A DNA stretch of 20,299 nt. It comes from an uncultured Eubacteriales bacterium. GTDB lineage: Bacteria; Bacillota_A; Clostridia; Christensenellales; Aristaeellaceae. Position 1 is the first letter of the stretch, and each line of letters starts with the position of its first letter. Below, one piece after another: positions 6,962 to 14,086 of this stretch. The translations under genes and the position numbers were made by a program. The notes below the pieces were generated by a model. That model searched no databases. It saw nothing but the letters and a program-made list of their open reading frames with translations, and was not told the DNA's origin. The stretch is from positions 1 through 20,299 of the forward strand of contig USEE01000003.1 in assembly GCA_900553645.1 (NCBI GenBank), written 5' to 3'.

Positions 6962-8668
6962 ATGATTTTATCACATACGCGCAAGCGCCTTATGGCGATT
7001 CTGCTCGCGCTGACGCTGCTCATGACACTGTACGCGCCCACGGCGCTGGCTTACGATACCAGTAAGCCCGAGGAGCTGACCGACGCCGATCTTACGGCCG
7101 CCAGCGCGATACTTATCGACGGCCATACCGGGCGCGTACTGTATTCCAAGGATTCGACCACGCGCCGCTATCCCGCCTCCACCACCAAAATAATGACGCT
7201 GATGCTCGCGCTTGAAAACGTAAGCGATTTGGACGCGACGATCACGATACCGCGCGAGGCCAATACCTATCCCGACGGCTCGTCGCTTGTGGGGCTTTAC
7301 ACGGGCGAGGAAATGACCTGGCGCACACTGCTGACTACGTTCTTTATATGCTCGGGCAACGACGCAGGCATAGCCATCGCCGTGCTGGTCGCGGGCAGTG
7401 AAAGCGCGTTTGTTGATATGATGAACGCGCGCGCGCAGTCGCTGGGCTGCACGGACACGCACTTTTCCAATCCGCACGGCTTTCACGACCCCGATCACTA
7501 CACCACCGCGCGCGATCTTTCCACGATTGCGCTTGAGGCGATGAAGAACGAAACCTTCCGCGAAATCGCCTCCACCACCAACTATACCATACCCGCCAAC
7601 AACAAGCGCTCCGAACCCACCACCAAGTGGACCAAGAACCAGTTCATCGCGCGCAACGACACATCGATGAAGTATAAGTACCAGTACGGCACAGGCATAA
7701 AGACTGGCTATACCAGCAAGGCCGGTTCCACCTTCGTCGGCTCGGCCACCAAAGACGGCGTTGATCTGATAAGCGTAGTTCTTCTGTCCACGACCGACGG
7801 CAAGTGGATCGACTCGATACGGCTGATGAATTACGGCTTTGCCACGTATGAGCGGTACGACCCGGTAGAGCTGTACCGCGCGCGCCCGCTGACCGTGAAC
7901 GTGGACGGCGCAGACCCCAGCGACGCAAACGGCGGCGTGCTAACGCTGGACATAACCGCGCCCGAAAACGCTGACCCGGTATGCGCTAAAAAGAGCGAGA
8001 TCAGCCAGATCAAATCCGACTTTTCGGCCATGCTGTCGGTATCGTACTCGCGCGACATAAAGGCTCCGATAAACGCGGGCGACGAGATCGGCACGCTGAC
8101 GTACAACGCACCCAGCGGCGACAAGTACTATTACCCGCTGGTAGCCGCCAATTCGGTAGCCGCTGCGCCCGTTACCGACCTGCCCTCCATAGACGAGGCC
8201 ATACAGGGCGAGACGATAGGCGGCGGTACCGAAAGCGCGGGCAACAATTCCATGCTGTGGATAGTTCCCCTGATCGCGGTGATGGGCGTGCTGATAATAA
8301 TGGTATGCATCAACACCGCCCGCACCCGTGCGCGCAAGAACCGCCGCTACGTGCGCCGCGAATACAGCTATGGCGGCTATGACGAGCGCCGCACACAGTA
8401 TGCCGAGCGTCAGCCGCGCTACAGCGAACACACCCGCAACGACGAGCGTTCCGATTACGACGGGCGCGCCCGGTACAGCCAGCGCCGCACGCAGTACCCC
8501 GAGCGCCAGCCGCGCTATGACGACCGCACTCAGTACGACGAGCGCCGCGACAATCGTTATAGCGACCGCACTCAGTACGATGAGCGCCGCGACAGCCGGT
8601 ATAGTGACCGCGCGCCTCAGCGCAATGAGCGCCGCAGTCAGTATGACGACCGTTCCTATCGCAAATAA
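6962..8668 (+). CDS. D-alanyl-D-alanine carboxypeptidase (S11, PBP5/DacF type) with cytoplasmic repeat tail
   Basis: The product is 568 residues. S11 penicillin-binding proteins remove the terminal D-Ala from peptidoglycan stem pentapeptides outside the membrane. A signal peptide ends near ALA-Y (30-31). The catalytic domain has SxxK as Ser73-Thr-Thr-Lys76, SGN at 131-133 and KTG at 247-249. A beta-rich C-terminal domain follows (about 298-395), then a linker and a strong membrane helix (about 431-450). Residues 451-568 form a tail very rich in Arg, Tyr, Asp, Gln and Ser with a 14-residue repeat, predicted to be cytoplasmic. The usual anchor in this family is a short amphipathic helix, so the helix plus charged tail is odd. 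ATG at 6962 has AAAGGAG (6948-6954) 7 nt upstream; an in-frame ATG at 6905 lacks this. The gene is followed by a terminator and appears monocistronic. Confidence 0.95.
   Translation: MILSHTRKRLMAILLALTLLMTLYAPTALAYDTSKPEELTDADLTAASAILIDGHTGRVLYSKDSTTRRYPASTTKIMTLMLALENVSDLDATITIPREANTYPDGSSLVGLYTGEEMTWRTLLTTFFICSGNDAGIAIAVLVAGSESAFVDMMNARAQSLGCTDTHFSNPHGFHDPDHYTTARDLSTIALEAMKNETFREIASTTNYTIPANNKRSEPTTKWTKNQFIARNDTSMKYKYQYGTGIKTGYTSKAGSTFVGSATKDGVDLISVVLLSTTDGKWIDSIRLMNYGFATYERYDPVELYRARPLTVNVDGADPSDANGGVLTLDITAPENADPVCAKKSEISQIKSDFSAMLSVSYSRDIKAPINAGDEIGTLTYNAPSGDKYYYPLVAANSVAAAPVTDLPSIDEAIQGETIGGGTESAGNNSMLWIVPLIAVMGVLIIMVCINTARTRARKNRRYVRREYSYGGYDERRTQYAERQPRYSEHTRNDERSDYDGRARYSQRRTQYPERQPRYDDRTQYDERRDNRYSDRTQYDERRDSRYSDRAPQRNERRSQYDDRSYRK
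8522..8647 (+). repeat. Three tandem 42-bp repeats in the carboxypeptidase tail
   Basis: Units begin at 8522, 8564 and 8606, each opening with GACCGC. They encode DRTQYDERRDNRYS, DRTQYDERRDSRYS and the diverged DRAPQRNERRSQYD. The first two units differ at only a few bases. Upstream, 8380-8520, encodes looser versions (RRTQYAERQPRYSE, RRTQYPERQPRYDD). The period keeps the reading frame. Confidence 0.9.
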
Positions 8669-8682
8669 GCAACCGCACCTTG

Positions 8683-8713
8683 GCTCGACGGTTTAGCGCC
8701 GCCGGGCTTTTTT
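8683..8713 (+). terminator. Intrinsic terminator of the carboxypeptidase gene
   Basis: GCTCGACGG (8683-8691) pairs with CCGCCGGGC (8699-8707), with one mismatch and one wobble pair, around a 7-nt loop. Six T residues (8708-8713) follow. It lies 14 nt after the stop. The remaining gap to 8870 holds no convincing promoter; a weak TTGAAA (8746-8751) with TATGTC 17 nt on is all that was seen. Confidence 0.75.
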
Positions 8714-8870
8714 GCGCCCGCCATTCTGCATCATGTAATATATGATTGAAATTTCTCACATTAAGGCATATGTCAGACAATTATATGCAACCAAACGCCC
8801 CGAAAGCAGTCTAATAATATGTCAGCCGCGGCAGGCTCGCCGCAATTACTCATTTTGGGGTGAAATACAA

Positions 8871-10316
8871 ATGCCACGCAGATTCATCATTCCGCTGGCG
8901 GCGCTGGTGTTGGCGCTTACGCTCGCCATGCCCGCATTCGCCGACGGAGTTTCCGGAATAATCGGCAAGGCCGCAAACGAAAGCACCACTTCCGCGCCCG
9001 CCGCAGCGCCGACTGTAAAGTCAACGTCCGCGCCGACGGTTAAGCCGGCTTCCACAGCAAAGGCGACTTCCAAGCCTGCTCAAAAGCCTACACAGGCGCC
9101 CACTGTCAAGCCCACGAGCGCGCCAACGGCTGAACCTACCGAGGAACCCACAGTCGCTCCCACGCCTGAGCCCACGCCCACGCCGCTGCCCCTGCCCGTA
9201 AAGCAGGACGATCAGGGCGACATCGTTAAGCTGATTCAGCAGCGCCTGCGCACGCTGGGCTTTCTGGACGACAGCGCCGACGGCTACTTCGGACCGCGCA
9301 CGCGCAAGGGCGTAATCGCATTTCAGGAGTTTGTGGCCGAGCACATCGGCACACAGCTGCACTATGTAGACCCCAACGCCACGCCTGAACCGACCGCCGA
9401 GCCGACGGCTGCTCCTGAGCCTACCGAACAGCCGACCGCCGAAGCCACGCCCATAGTCACGGCGCTGCACTACTACGGCTCGTCTTTGCCCACGGCTGAG
9501 GTTAAGGCAACCGCCGTGCCGACGCTCGCGCCCACGGCTGTGCCCACGCCAGAACCTACGCCTGAACCCACTCCCTATGTCGCCGACGGCATTGTGGACG
9601 GCCAGGGATATGAGCTGCTCGCCGGTGACGATTTTCAGGTATATTACGAAGATCTGACCAAGGGCAGTGAAGGCAGCGACGTTAAGCGGCTTCAGACGCG
9701 CCTTACCACGCTGTACTATCTGGGTGACGGCGTGGACGGCATGTTCGGCAGCAACACCGAGTCCGCCGTTAAGTACTTCCAGAAGCACAACGACCTGGAT
9801 GAAACCGGCGTGGCTGATGAAGCCACTCAGCAGAAGCTATACTCCGAGGACGCTGTGCCCACCGCTAAACCCACGCTGGAACCAGCCAGCAAGAAGTCCA
9901 AGGGCAACGGCAAGAATTACAGCAAGTACAAGCTGGTCGTGGACATATCCGATCAGCGCGTGTACGTGTACGGCTACACCAACGGCGCATACGGCCCACT
10001 GTCGCGCGTGTTCGTGTGCTCGACCGGCACCAAGTCGCACCCCACGCCGCTGGGCACGTTCAAGGGCTCCGGCCCCACCAACCGCTGGCATTACTTCGTC
10101 AAGTTCGATTGCTATGCCCAGTATTCGTGGCGCATCGACGGCGGTATACTGTTCCACTCGGTGCTGTATAACGAAATAGACGGCAAGCCCACCTCGTCCT
10201 CAGTCAACAACCTCGGCTCGCGCGCATCGCACGGCTGCATACGCCTGAGCGTCGAGAATGCGAAATGGATTTACAACAATTGCAAGCGCGGCACGACCGT
10301 CATTGTACGCGAGTAA
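8871..10316 (+). CDS. Secreted L,D-transpeptidase with two peptidoglycan-binding domains (paralogue 1)
   Basis: The product is 481 residues. YkuD-type L,D-transpeptidases make 3-3 cross-links or attach proteins to peptidoglycan. A signal peptide cleaves near AFA-D (24-25). A Thr/Pro/Ala/Lys-rich linker (about 37-108) precedes a PG_binding_1 domain (about 113-160). A second Pro/Thr/Glu-rich linker (about 168-236) leads to a second PG_binding_1 domain (about 264-325). The YkuD domain spans about 352-481. Catalytic residues are visible: His429 in LFHSVLY and the SHGC motif with Cys456. ATG at 8871 fits the signal peptide and has GGGGTGA 7 nt upstream; in-frame ATG 8742 lacks one. A strong terminator follows, so it is probably transcribed alone. 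It is a paralogue of the next gene, with near-identical final residues (ENAKWIYNNC). Confidence 0.95.
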   Translation: MPRRFIIPLAALVLALTLAMPAFADGVSGIIGKAANESTTSAPAAAPTVKSTSAPTVKPASTAKATSKPAQKPTQAPTVKPTSAPTAEPTEEPTVAPTPEPTPTPLPLPVKQDDQGDIVKLIQQRLRTLGFLDDSADGYFGPRTRKGVIAFQEFVAEHIGTQLHYVDPNATPEPTAEPTAAPEPTEQPTAEATPIVTALHYYGSSLPTAEVKATAVPTLAPTAVPTPEPTPEPTPYVADGIVDGQGYELLAGDDFQVYYEDLTKGSEGSDVKRLQTRLTTLYYLGDGVDGMFGSNTESAVKYFQKHNDLDETGVADEATQQKLYSEDAVPTAKPTLEPASKKSKGNGKNYSKYKLVVDISDQRVYVYGYTNGAYGPLSRVFVCSTGTKSHPTPLGTFKGSGPTNRWHYFVKFDCYAQYSWRIDGGILFHSVLYNEIDGKPTSSSVNNLGSRASHGCIRLSVENAKWIYNNCKRGTTVIVRE

Positions 10317-10333
10317 TGGAACTGCCTTATACC

Positions 10334-10374
10334 AAAAGCTCCCGATCTGGCTTTGCCAAATCGGGAGCTTTTTT
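10334..10374 (+). terminator. Strong intrinsic terminator of L,D-transpeptidase 1
   Basis: AAAGCTCCCGAT and ATCGGGAGCTTT form a 12-bp stem, extended through one C-A mismatch by TGGC/GCCA around a TTT loop. It is followed by a run of T residues ending at 10374. It starts 18 nt after the stop codon. Confidence 0.92.
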
Positions 10375-10685
10375 CATAGTCAGACGAGTGCGCCGGCCCT
10401 TGTGCGGGCTCGTTTTGTATGTTAAGGCTGTAAAGGCGGCTTCTCACCATCGCGATATAAATGCCTGCCCAAAGTCACTAAAAACCTGACCTCCAACGGT
10501 TAAGAACTGCCCTTACCCAAATACATATTGCAAGTCGCGTGCAATATGTTTATACTATTATCTTTTTTAGTCTAGCAGGCATTTTTTTGTATTTATGGGA
10601 ACTTTTTCAAGGCGTGCGCAGTCAATAATAGCATATGACATTATACGCGCCGCTTTTGTGAGGGCGCACATTTTGGAGTGATATT
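10375..10685. other. Intergenic region between the two L,D-transpeptidase genes
   Basis: This is 311 bp without a gene. It contains a TTAAGGC copy (10422-10428), a small GGCCC/GGGCT hairpin (10395-10410) and a perfect 9-bp inverted repeat (10523-10549). The stretch after it is AT-rich, with runs of T and several TAATAT-like hexamers. A promoter for the second transpeptidase must lie here, but no -35/-10 pair with proper spacing stands out. GGAGTG at 10675-10680 is the ribosome binding site for the ATG at 10686. Confidence 0.5.
10523..10549. repeat. Perfect 9-bp inverted repeat, possible operator
   Basis: ACATATTGC (10523-10531) and GCAATATGT (10541-10549) are exact reverse complements around 9 nt. 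It lies about 140 nt before the second transpeptidase start. There is no immediate T-run, so a protein-binding site is as likely as an RNA hairpin. Confidence 0.55.
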
Positions 10686-11867
10686 ATGTTCCGACGCATG
10701 ATTTGCCTCATGTTGTCCGCCGCAATCGCACTTGGATGCACCGGCATAGCGCTGGCCGAACCCGCCGACGACGCATATGTAAGCGACTTCGTAACGTATC
10801 CGTCGCCCGCCGCTCCCACTGCAACGCCCGAGGCAACGCTCAATCCGACAACCGCACCCACGGCGACGGCTGTGCCCGCCGAAACACCCGCGCCCACTGC
10901 GACGGCCGCGCCAGACGAAACGCCCGTGCCCACGCCGCCCGCGCCGACCGAAACGCCTGCGCCCACGCCCGTGCCCACGGCTGAACCGCTGAAAGTAGGC
11001 AGCCGCGGCGATCGCGTGCGCGAATTGCAGAATTACCTTACGCTGATGGGCTTCTCCTATGAAAGCGCCGACGGCATATACGGTTCCCGCACCAGCGACG
11101 CGGTGAACGCGCTTCAGGTATATGCGACGCTGCTAAACGCCAAAGGCACTATCAGCTATACCGCCTCGAATTACGGCACGGCCGATTCTCAGCTGCTTGC
11201 GATAATCGAATCTGGCAGCATACCGGCCTACTATTCCGACGTTAAGAAGGATTCCTCCGCGGCGCAGGTAAGGCGCGTGCAGAACCGTCTCGCAGTGCTT
11301 GAGTACATGCTGTCCAACGTGGTGGACGGCGTATATGGCGTGGCCACCTCGGCGGCGATAAGCGATTTCCAGAAGACCAGCGGGCTGCCCGAAACCGGAG
11401 TGGCTGACAAGGCCACTCAGGAGCTGCTGTTCTCCGCATCGGCCAAGAAGTGCCCAGATCCCAACGCGCGCTATCCGTACAAGCTGATCGTGGACGTATC
11501 CGAACAGCGCGTGTACGTGTACGAATACGCAAACGGCTCCTACTCCAAGCTCAAAGCGCGCTTTCTGTGCTCCACCGGCAAGCGGGAAACGCCCACGCCG
11601 CTGGGCACCTACCGCTCCACAGAGCAGATAAACGCATGGCATTACTTCCGCGATTATAACTGCTGGGCGCAGTACGCATACCGCATATCGGGCGCGTACT
11701 ACTTCCACTCCGTACTGTACAAGGTAAAGGGCGGCACGCCTACCGCGTCGTCCGTGCGCAATCTGGGCCGCCGCGCGTCGCACGGCTGCGTAAGGCTGTC
11801 GGTCGAAAACGCCAAGTGGATTTACAACAATTGCCCCAAGGGCACGATCGTCGTCGTGCGCGAGTGA
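10686..11867 (+). CDS. Secreted L,D-transpeptidase with peptidoglycan-binding domains (paralogue 2)
   Basis: The product is 393 residues. The signal peptide ends near ALA-E (24-25); the earlier ALGC is a poor lipobox because Ala replaces the -3 aliphatic residue. A Pro/Thr/Ala-rich linker (about 40-100) is followed by a PG_binding_1 domain (about 103-150), then a second (about 190-250). The YkuD domain spans about 264-393 with His341 (FHSVLY) and SHGC at 365-368, Cys368 being the nucleophile. It lacks the long mid-protein Pro/Thr linker of paralogue 1. The ATG at 10686 has GGAGTG at a suitable distance. The YkuD domain shares long identical stretches with paralogue 1 (QRVYVY, FHSVLY, ENAKWIYNNC), which points to duplication followed by divergence of linkers. 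It probably makes 3-3 cross-links in peptidoglycan whose stems have been trimmed by carboxypeptidases. Confidence 0.95.
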   Translation: MFRRMICLMLSAAIALGCTGIALAEPADDAYVSDFVTYPSPAAPTATPEATLNPTTAPTATAVPAETPAPTATAAPDETPVPTPPAPTETPAPTPVPTAEPLKVGSRGDRVRELQNYLTLMGFSYESADGIYGSRTSDAVNALQVYATLLNAKGTISYTASNYGTADSQLLAIIESGSIPAYYSDVKKDSSAAQVRRVQNRLAVLEYMLSNVVDGVYGVATSAAISDFQKTSGLPETGVADKATQELLFSASAKKCPDPNARYPYKLIVDVSEQRVYVYEYANGSYSKLKARFLCSTGKRETPTPLGTYRSTEQINAWHYFRDYNCWAQYAYRISGAYYFHSVLYKVKGGTPTASSVRNLGRRASHGCVRLSVENAKWIYNNCPKGTIVVVRE

Positions 11868-11886
11868 TTATCGCATGATATACAGC

Positions 11887-11920
11887 CACCTCCGAATGCA
11901 AACGCTTCGGAGGTGATTTT
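11887..11920 (+). terminator. Intrinsic terminator of L,D-transpeptidase 2
   Basis: CACCTCCGAA (11887-11896) pairs perfectly with TTCGGAGGTG (11906-11915) around a 9-nt loop, followed by ATTTTTAT. It lies 19 nt after the stop, between this gene and the convergent acetyltransferase gene. On the minus strand no U-run follows the stem. Confidence 0.88.
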
Positions 11921-11941
11921 TATATTCAGTTGAGCCCGTTT

Positions 11942-12400
11942 TCAACTGCGCTCAATAAAAAGCCTGACGACATCAACGTCGCCGTCCATTTCATGCGCGC
12001 CCTGCGTCATGCCGCACTTTTCGGTATAGAACTTTATGTTCTGTACATTGCCGGCGGGCGTGACCAGCTCCACGTGCCGCCAATCGGCATGTTTGGCCAT
12101 CATATGCCTGAATGCCTCCGTGCCGATCCCCCTGCACTGATACTTGGGTATTACGCAAAGGCAGCCCACGAAGTACCGCCCCTCGCCGCGGTTTTCCACG
12201 GACAGCGCGCCCACCGGCCAGCCGTCGCATTCTATTATCTGCTTTGGAAATTTCCGCACGGATTCGGCCATGCGCGCCCGTGTGCGGCCGTATGCCGGGC
12301 ATTGGCCGTACCTGATGAAGTCGTCGTAAAACGCAGCGTTGTATATGCCTACGAGCAGGTTTGCGTCCTGCTCGTTCGCGTTTCGACAGGTTATGTAAAT
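11942..12400 (-). CDS. GNAT-family N-acetyltransferase, apparent ATT start
   Basis: The product is 152 residues if translation begins at ATT 12400. GNAT enzymes move an acetyl group from acetyl-CoA to an amine; the substrate here is unknown. The acetyl-CoA loop is QCRGIG (88-93), after the core strands FVGCLCVIP, and the domain ends NIKFYTEKCGM. The N-terminus ITCRNANEQDANLLVGIYN and the PAYGRT motif belong to the fold. The first ordinary start in frame (ATG 12271) would remove 43 residues of it. From the in-frame stop upstream to 12271 there is no ATG, GTG or TTG, yet AGGAGG (12411-12406) sits 5 nt before ATT. Either a rare AUU start is used or the start codon has been mutated or misread. 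It is last in the nadD-yqeK-rsfS run, 74 nt after rsfS, behind a GC-rich hairpin. Confidence 0.82.
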   Translation of the reverse strand: MYITCRNANEQDANLLVGIYNAAFYDDFIRYGQCPAYGRTRARMAESVRKFPKQIIECDGWPVGALSVENRGEGRYFVGCLCVIPKYQCRGIGTEAFRHMMAKHADWRHVELVTPAGNVQNIKFYTEKCGMTQGAHEMDGDVDVVRLFIERS

Positions 12401-12423
12401 AGCGCCCTCCTGCCAAAATGCAA

Positions 12424-12460
12424 TGCGCCGCCCGACGCGTTTTAAGGCGCAGGCGGCGCA
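12424..12460 (-). terminator. GC-rich hairpin between rsfS and the acetyltransferase gene
   Basis: TGCGCCGCC and GGCGGCGCA form a perfect 9-bp stem around a 19-nt loop that has a further CGC/GCG pairing. On the minus strand it is followed by TTGCATTTTGG, a weak U-tract. It may partly terminate rsfS transcription or protect the upstream message. It ends 12 nt before the AGGAGG of the acetyltransferase. Confidence 0.4.
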
Positions 12461-12474
12461 CTTTGTTTACTTCA

Positions 12475-12831
12475 TTAGTCCTCGTTCTGCACAAACTCCA
12501 CCTGATTGGAGCCGTCCATCCACAGGCGTTCGAGGTTGTAATACTCGCGCTCCTGCTCATGGAATACGTGTACCAGCACGTTGCCGTAGTCCAGCACGGC
12601 CCAGCGGCCTTCGTTCGTGCCCTCGCGGCGGCGCGGATTCTCGCCCAGCTCGGACAGTTTGTCGTCCACCTCGTCGATCAGGGCGCGCACCTGGTTCGCG
12701 GAGCGGCCGCTGGCTATTACGAAATAGTCTGCAATGATCGTCAAATGCTGTACGTCCAGTACCAGTATCTTTACACCCTTCTTATCATCCAGCGCACGCG
12801 CTGCCGCCAATGCCAATTCCTTAGACTGCAC
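12475..12831 (-). CDS. rsfS: Ribosomal silencing factor RsfS (YbeB/Iojap)
   Basis: The product is 118 residues, the usual length. RsfS binds ribosomal protein uL14 on the 50S subunit and blocks joining with 30S when nutrients are scarce. The core is complete: SKELALAAARALDDKKG near the start, DYFVIASGRSANQV in the middle and GRWAVLDYGNVLVHVF followed by the REYYNLERLW end. I chose GTG at 12831 because GGAGG (12843-12839) is 7 nt upstream. ATG 12837 would be only 1 nt from it, and ATG 12849 lies before it. This start overlaps the yqeK stop by 11 nt (GTGCAGTCTAA), the same overlap as nadD/yqeK, so translational coupling is likely. Confidence 0.95.
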   Translation of the reverse strand: MQSKELALAAARALDDKKGVKILVLDVQHLTIIADYFVIASGRSANQVRALIDEVDDKLSELGENPRRREGTNEGRWAVLDYGNVLVHVFHEQEREYYNLERLWMDGSNQVEFVQNED

Positions 12832-13429
12832 TTGCATTCCTCCCTGCATAATCGTTTCTGCCTTTATTATATTGCCTTACCCAGTCATATGCCTTTTTAG
12901 ATCGCTCAAAGAGCGTCTGGCCGCGCTTGAGCACGTATGAATTGCTCATGCCCAGCCCCATTTCAAGCGCCGCGAACAAATCCCTGCGCGCCATCACCCG
13001 CAGATCCTCCAGCCCTAAAAATGCGTCGCGGTTAGGCTCTATCATGTCCGCAAGGTACACTATCGCCTCCAGCGCGCTCATATTCGGCCGGCCGGTCGTG
13101 TGGTAGCGTATCGCATTAATCACGCGCTCGTCGGTTTCGCCAAAGCGCGCCCTTGCCAGATACGCCCCCACCGGCGCGTGTAAAAGCGCCGCAGACGCGC
13201 GCTCCTCGGGCGTGAGCATAAGTCCCGCCTGATCGGCGATCTCGCACATGCGCTTTAAGTCGAACGCCTTTGCGTTGTCGTGCAAAAGCCCCGCGCGCGC
13301 GGCAAGCTGCTCGTCCTCGCCGAATATAATTGCCATTTCGCGCGCCGTATCGACCACGCCCAATGTATGCTTAAAGCGTTTGGGCTTCAGCTCGGCACGC
13401 AGTATTTCGGTAATTTCTTCAGACGTCAT
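12821..13429 (-). CDS. yqeK: YqeK, HD-domain diadenosine tetraphosphatase
   Basis: The product is 202 residues. YqeK proteins are metal-dependent HD hydrolases that split Ap4A symmetrically into two ADP. HD-type residues are visible at His21 (RFKHTLGV), His50-Asp51 (GLLHDNAK), His84 (LLHAPVG), His110 (IRYHTTG) and Asp128 (VYLADMIEP). The C-terminal helix region is ordinary. ATG at 13429 has GGAG 7 nt upstream and overlaps the nadD stop by 11 nt (ATGACGTCTGA). Reading further upstream to 13483 runs into nadD coding sequence and is discarded. The nadD-yqeK-rsfS order is the standard Bacillota arrangement. Confidence 0.95.
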   Translation of the reverse strand: MTSEEITEILRAELKPKRFKHTLGVVDTAREMAIIFGEDEQLAARAGLLHDNAKAFDLKRMCEIADQAGLMLTPEERASAALLHAPVGAYLARARFGETDERVINAIRYHTTGRPNMSALEAIVYLADMIEPNRDAFLGLEDLRVMARRDLFAALEMGLGMSNSYVLKRGQTLFERSKKAYDWVRQYNKGRNDYAGRNASAV

Positions 13430-14045
13430 TTTCAGTCTCCAATGCTTTGTAAAGTCCGTTTTCGAGTATGTACTTTTCCACATCCGGCGGTACCAGCATA
13501 CTTATGTCCTCGCCCGCGCATACACGCCTGCGAATCTCGGTGGAGGATATGTCCGGCCCGCACTGACTTAGCATATGCACCTCGCTCGTAAACTCCATGC
13601 GCAGGTACTCGCACACGCTGCGTATGCGTTCGCCGTCGTCGCCCGGGCGGGGCGTAGCGGCGATGTCGGCCCAGTGGACTATCCAGTCGGGATTGCGCCA
13701 TGTGTTGAAGGTAGCCAGCATATCGCCGCCCATTATGAAAAACAGCTTGCTGCCCGGCTCGGTCATATGCAGTTGGCGCACCGTGTCGCAGGTGTACGAA
13801 CGTCCGCCGCGCCTCAGCTCCATATCCGACGCGGTAAAGCCCTCATGACCCGCGATGGCCAGCCTGACCATATCCAGCCTTTGCCAGCCCGACACGTCCA
13901 CATGCCGCTTATGCGGCGAATCGCCGGTTGGTATGAAGCGCACCTCGTCCAAATCCAGCTCGCGCCGGGCTATATCGGCGACGAATAGATGCCCGTTATG
14001 TATTGGGTTAAACGTACCGCCCATTATCCCCAGCCGTTTCGCCAT
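13419..14045 (-). CDS. nadD: Nicotinate-nucleotide adenylyltransferase
   Basis: The product is 208 residues, normal for NadD. It transfers AMP from ATP to nicotinate mononucleotide, giving deamido-NAD in the NAD pathway. The nucleotidyltransferase signature GGTFNPIHNGHL is at 9-20 and the ISSTEIR motif at 167-172. SPHKR (43-47) and the GGD of FIMGGDML (about 106-108) also fit the family. ATG at 14045 is preceded by GAGG at about 6 nt, and the family begins right there; the extension to 14081 is discarded. It is the first gene of a four-gene run and has its own promoter-like TATAAT. In many relatives yhbY would come directly upstream, but here an opposite-strand gene intervenes. Confidence 0.97.
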   Translation of the reverse strand: MAKRLGIMGGTFNPIHNGHLFVADIARRELDLDEVRFIPTGDSPHKRHVDVSGWQRLDMVRLAIAGHEGFTASDMELRRGGRSYTCDTVRQLHMTEPGSKLFFIMGGDMLATFNTWRNPDWIVHWADIAATPRPGDDGERIRSVCEYLRMEFTSEVHMLSQCGPDISSTEIRRRVCAGEDISMLVPPDVEKYILENGLYKALETENDV

Positions 14046-14072
14046 ATCGCACCTCTGAATACGCTTTGCTTT

Positions 14073-14086
14073 ATTATACACTACTT
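14073..14086 (-). promoter_or_regulatory. nadD: Candidate -10 region of the nadD operon promoter
   Basis: AAGTAGTGTATAAT on the minus strand ends in TATAAT at 14078-14073, 27 nt before the nadD ATG. The hexamer 17 nt upstream is TTTCGT, a poor -35. The identical 14-mer precedes the D,D-carboxypeptidase gene. Confidence 0.5.

Noticed and set aside
10702..10757. Lipoprotein signal in the second L,D-transpeptidase (ALGC)
   Set aside because: The -3 position is Ala rather than Leu, Val or Ile, and a good signal peptidase I site (ALA) follows a few residues later.
11991..12560. Open frame of 189 codons over the rsfS end and acetyltransferase
   Set aside because: Its product is low-complexity Arg/His-rich with no family features, while the overlapping frames encode a clear RsfS and a clear GNAT fold.
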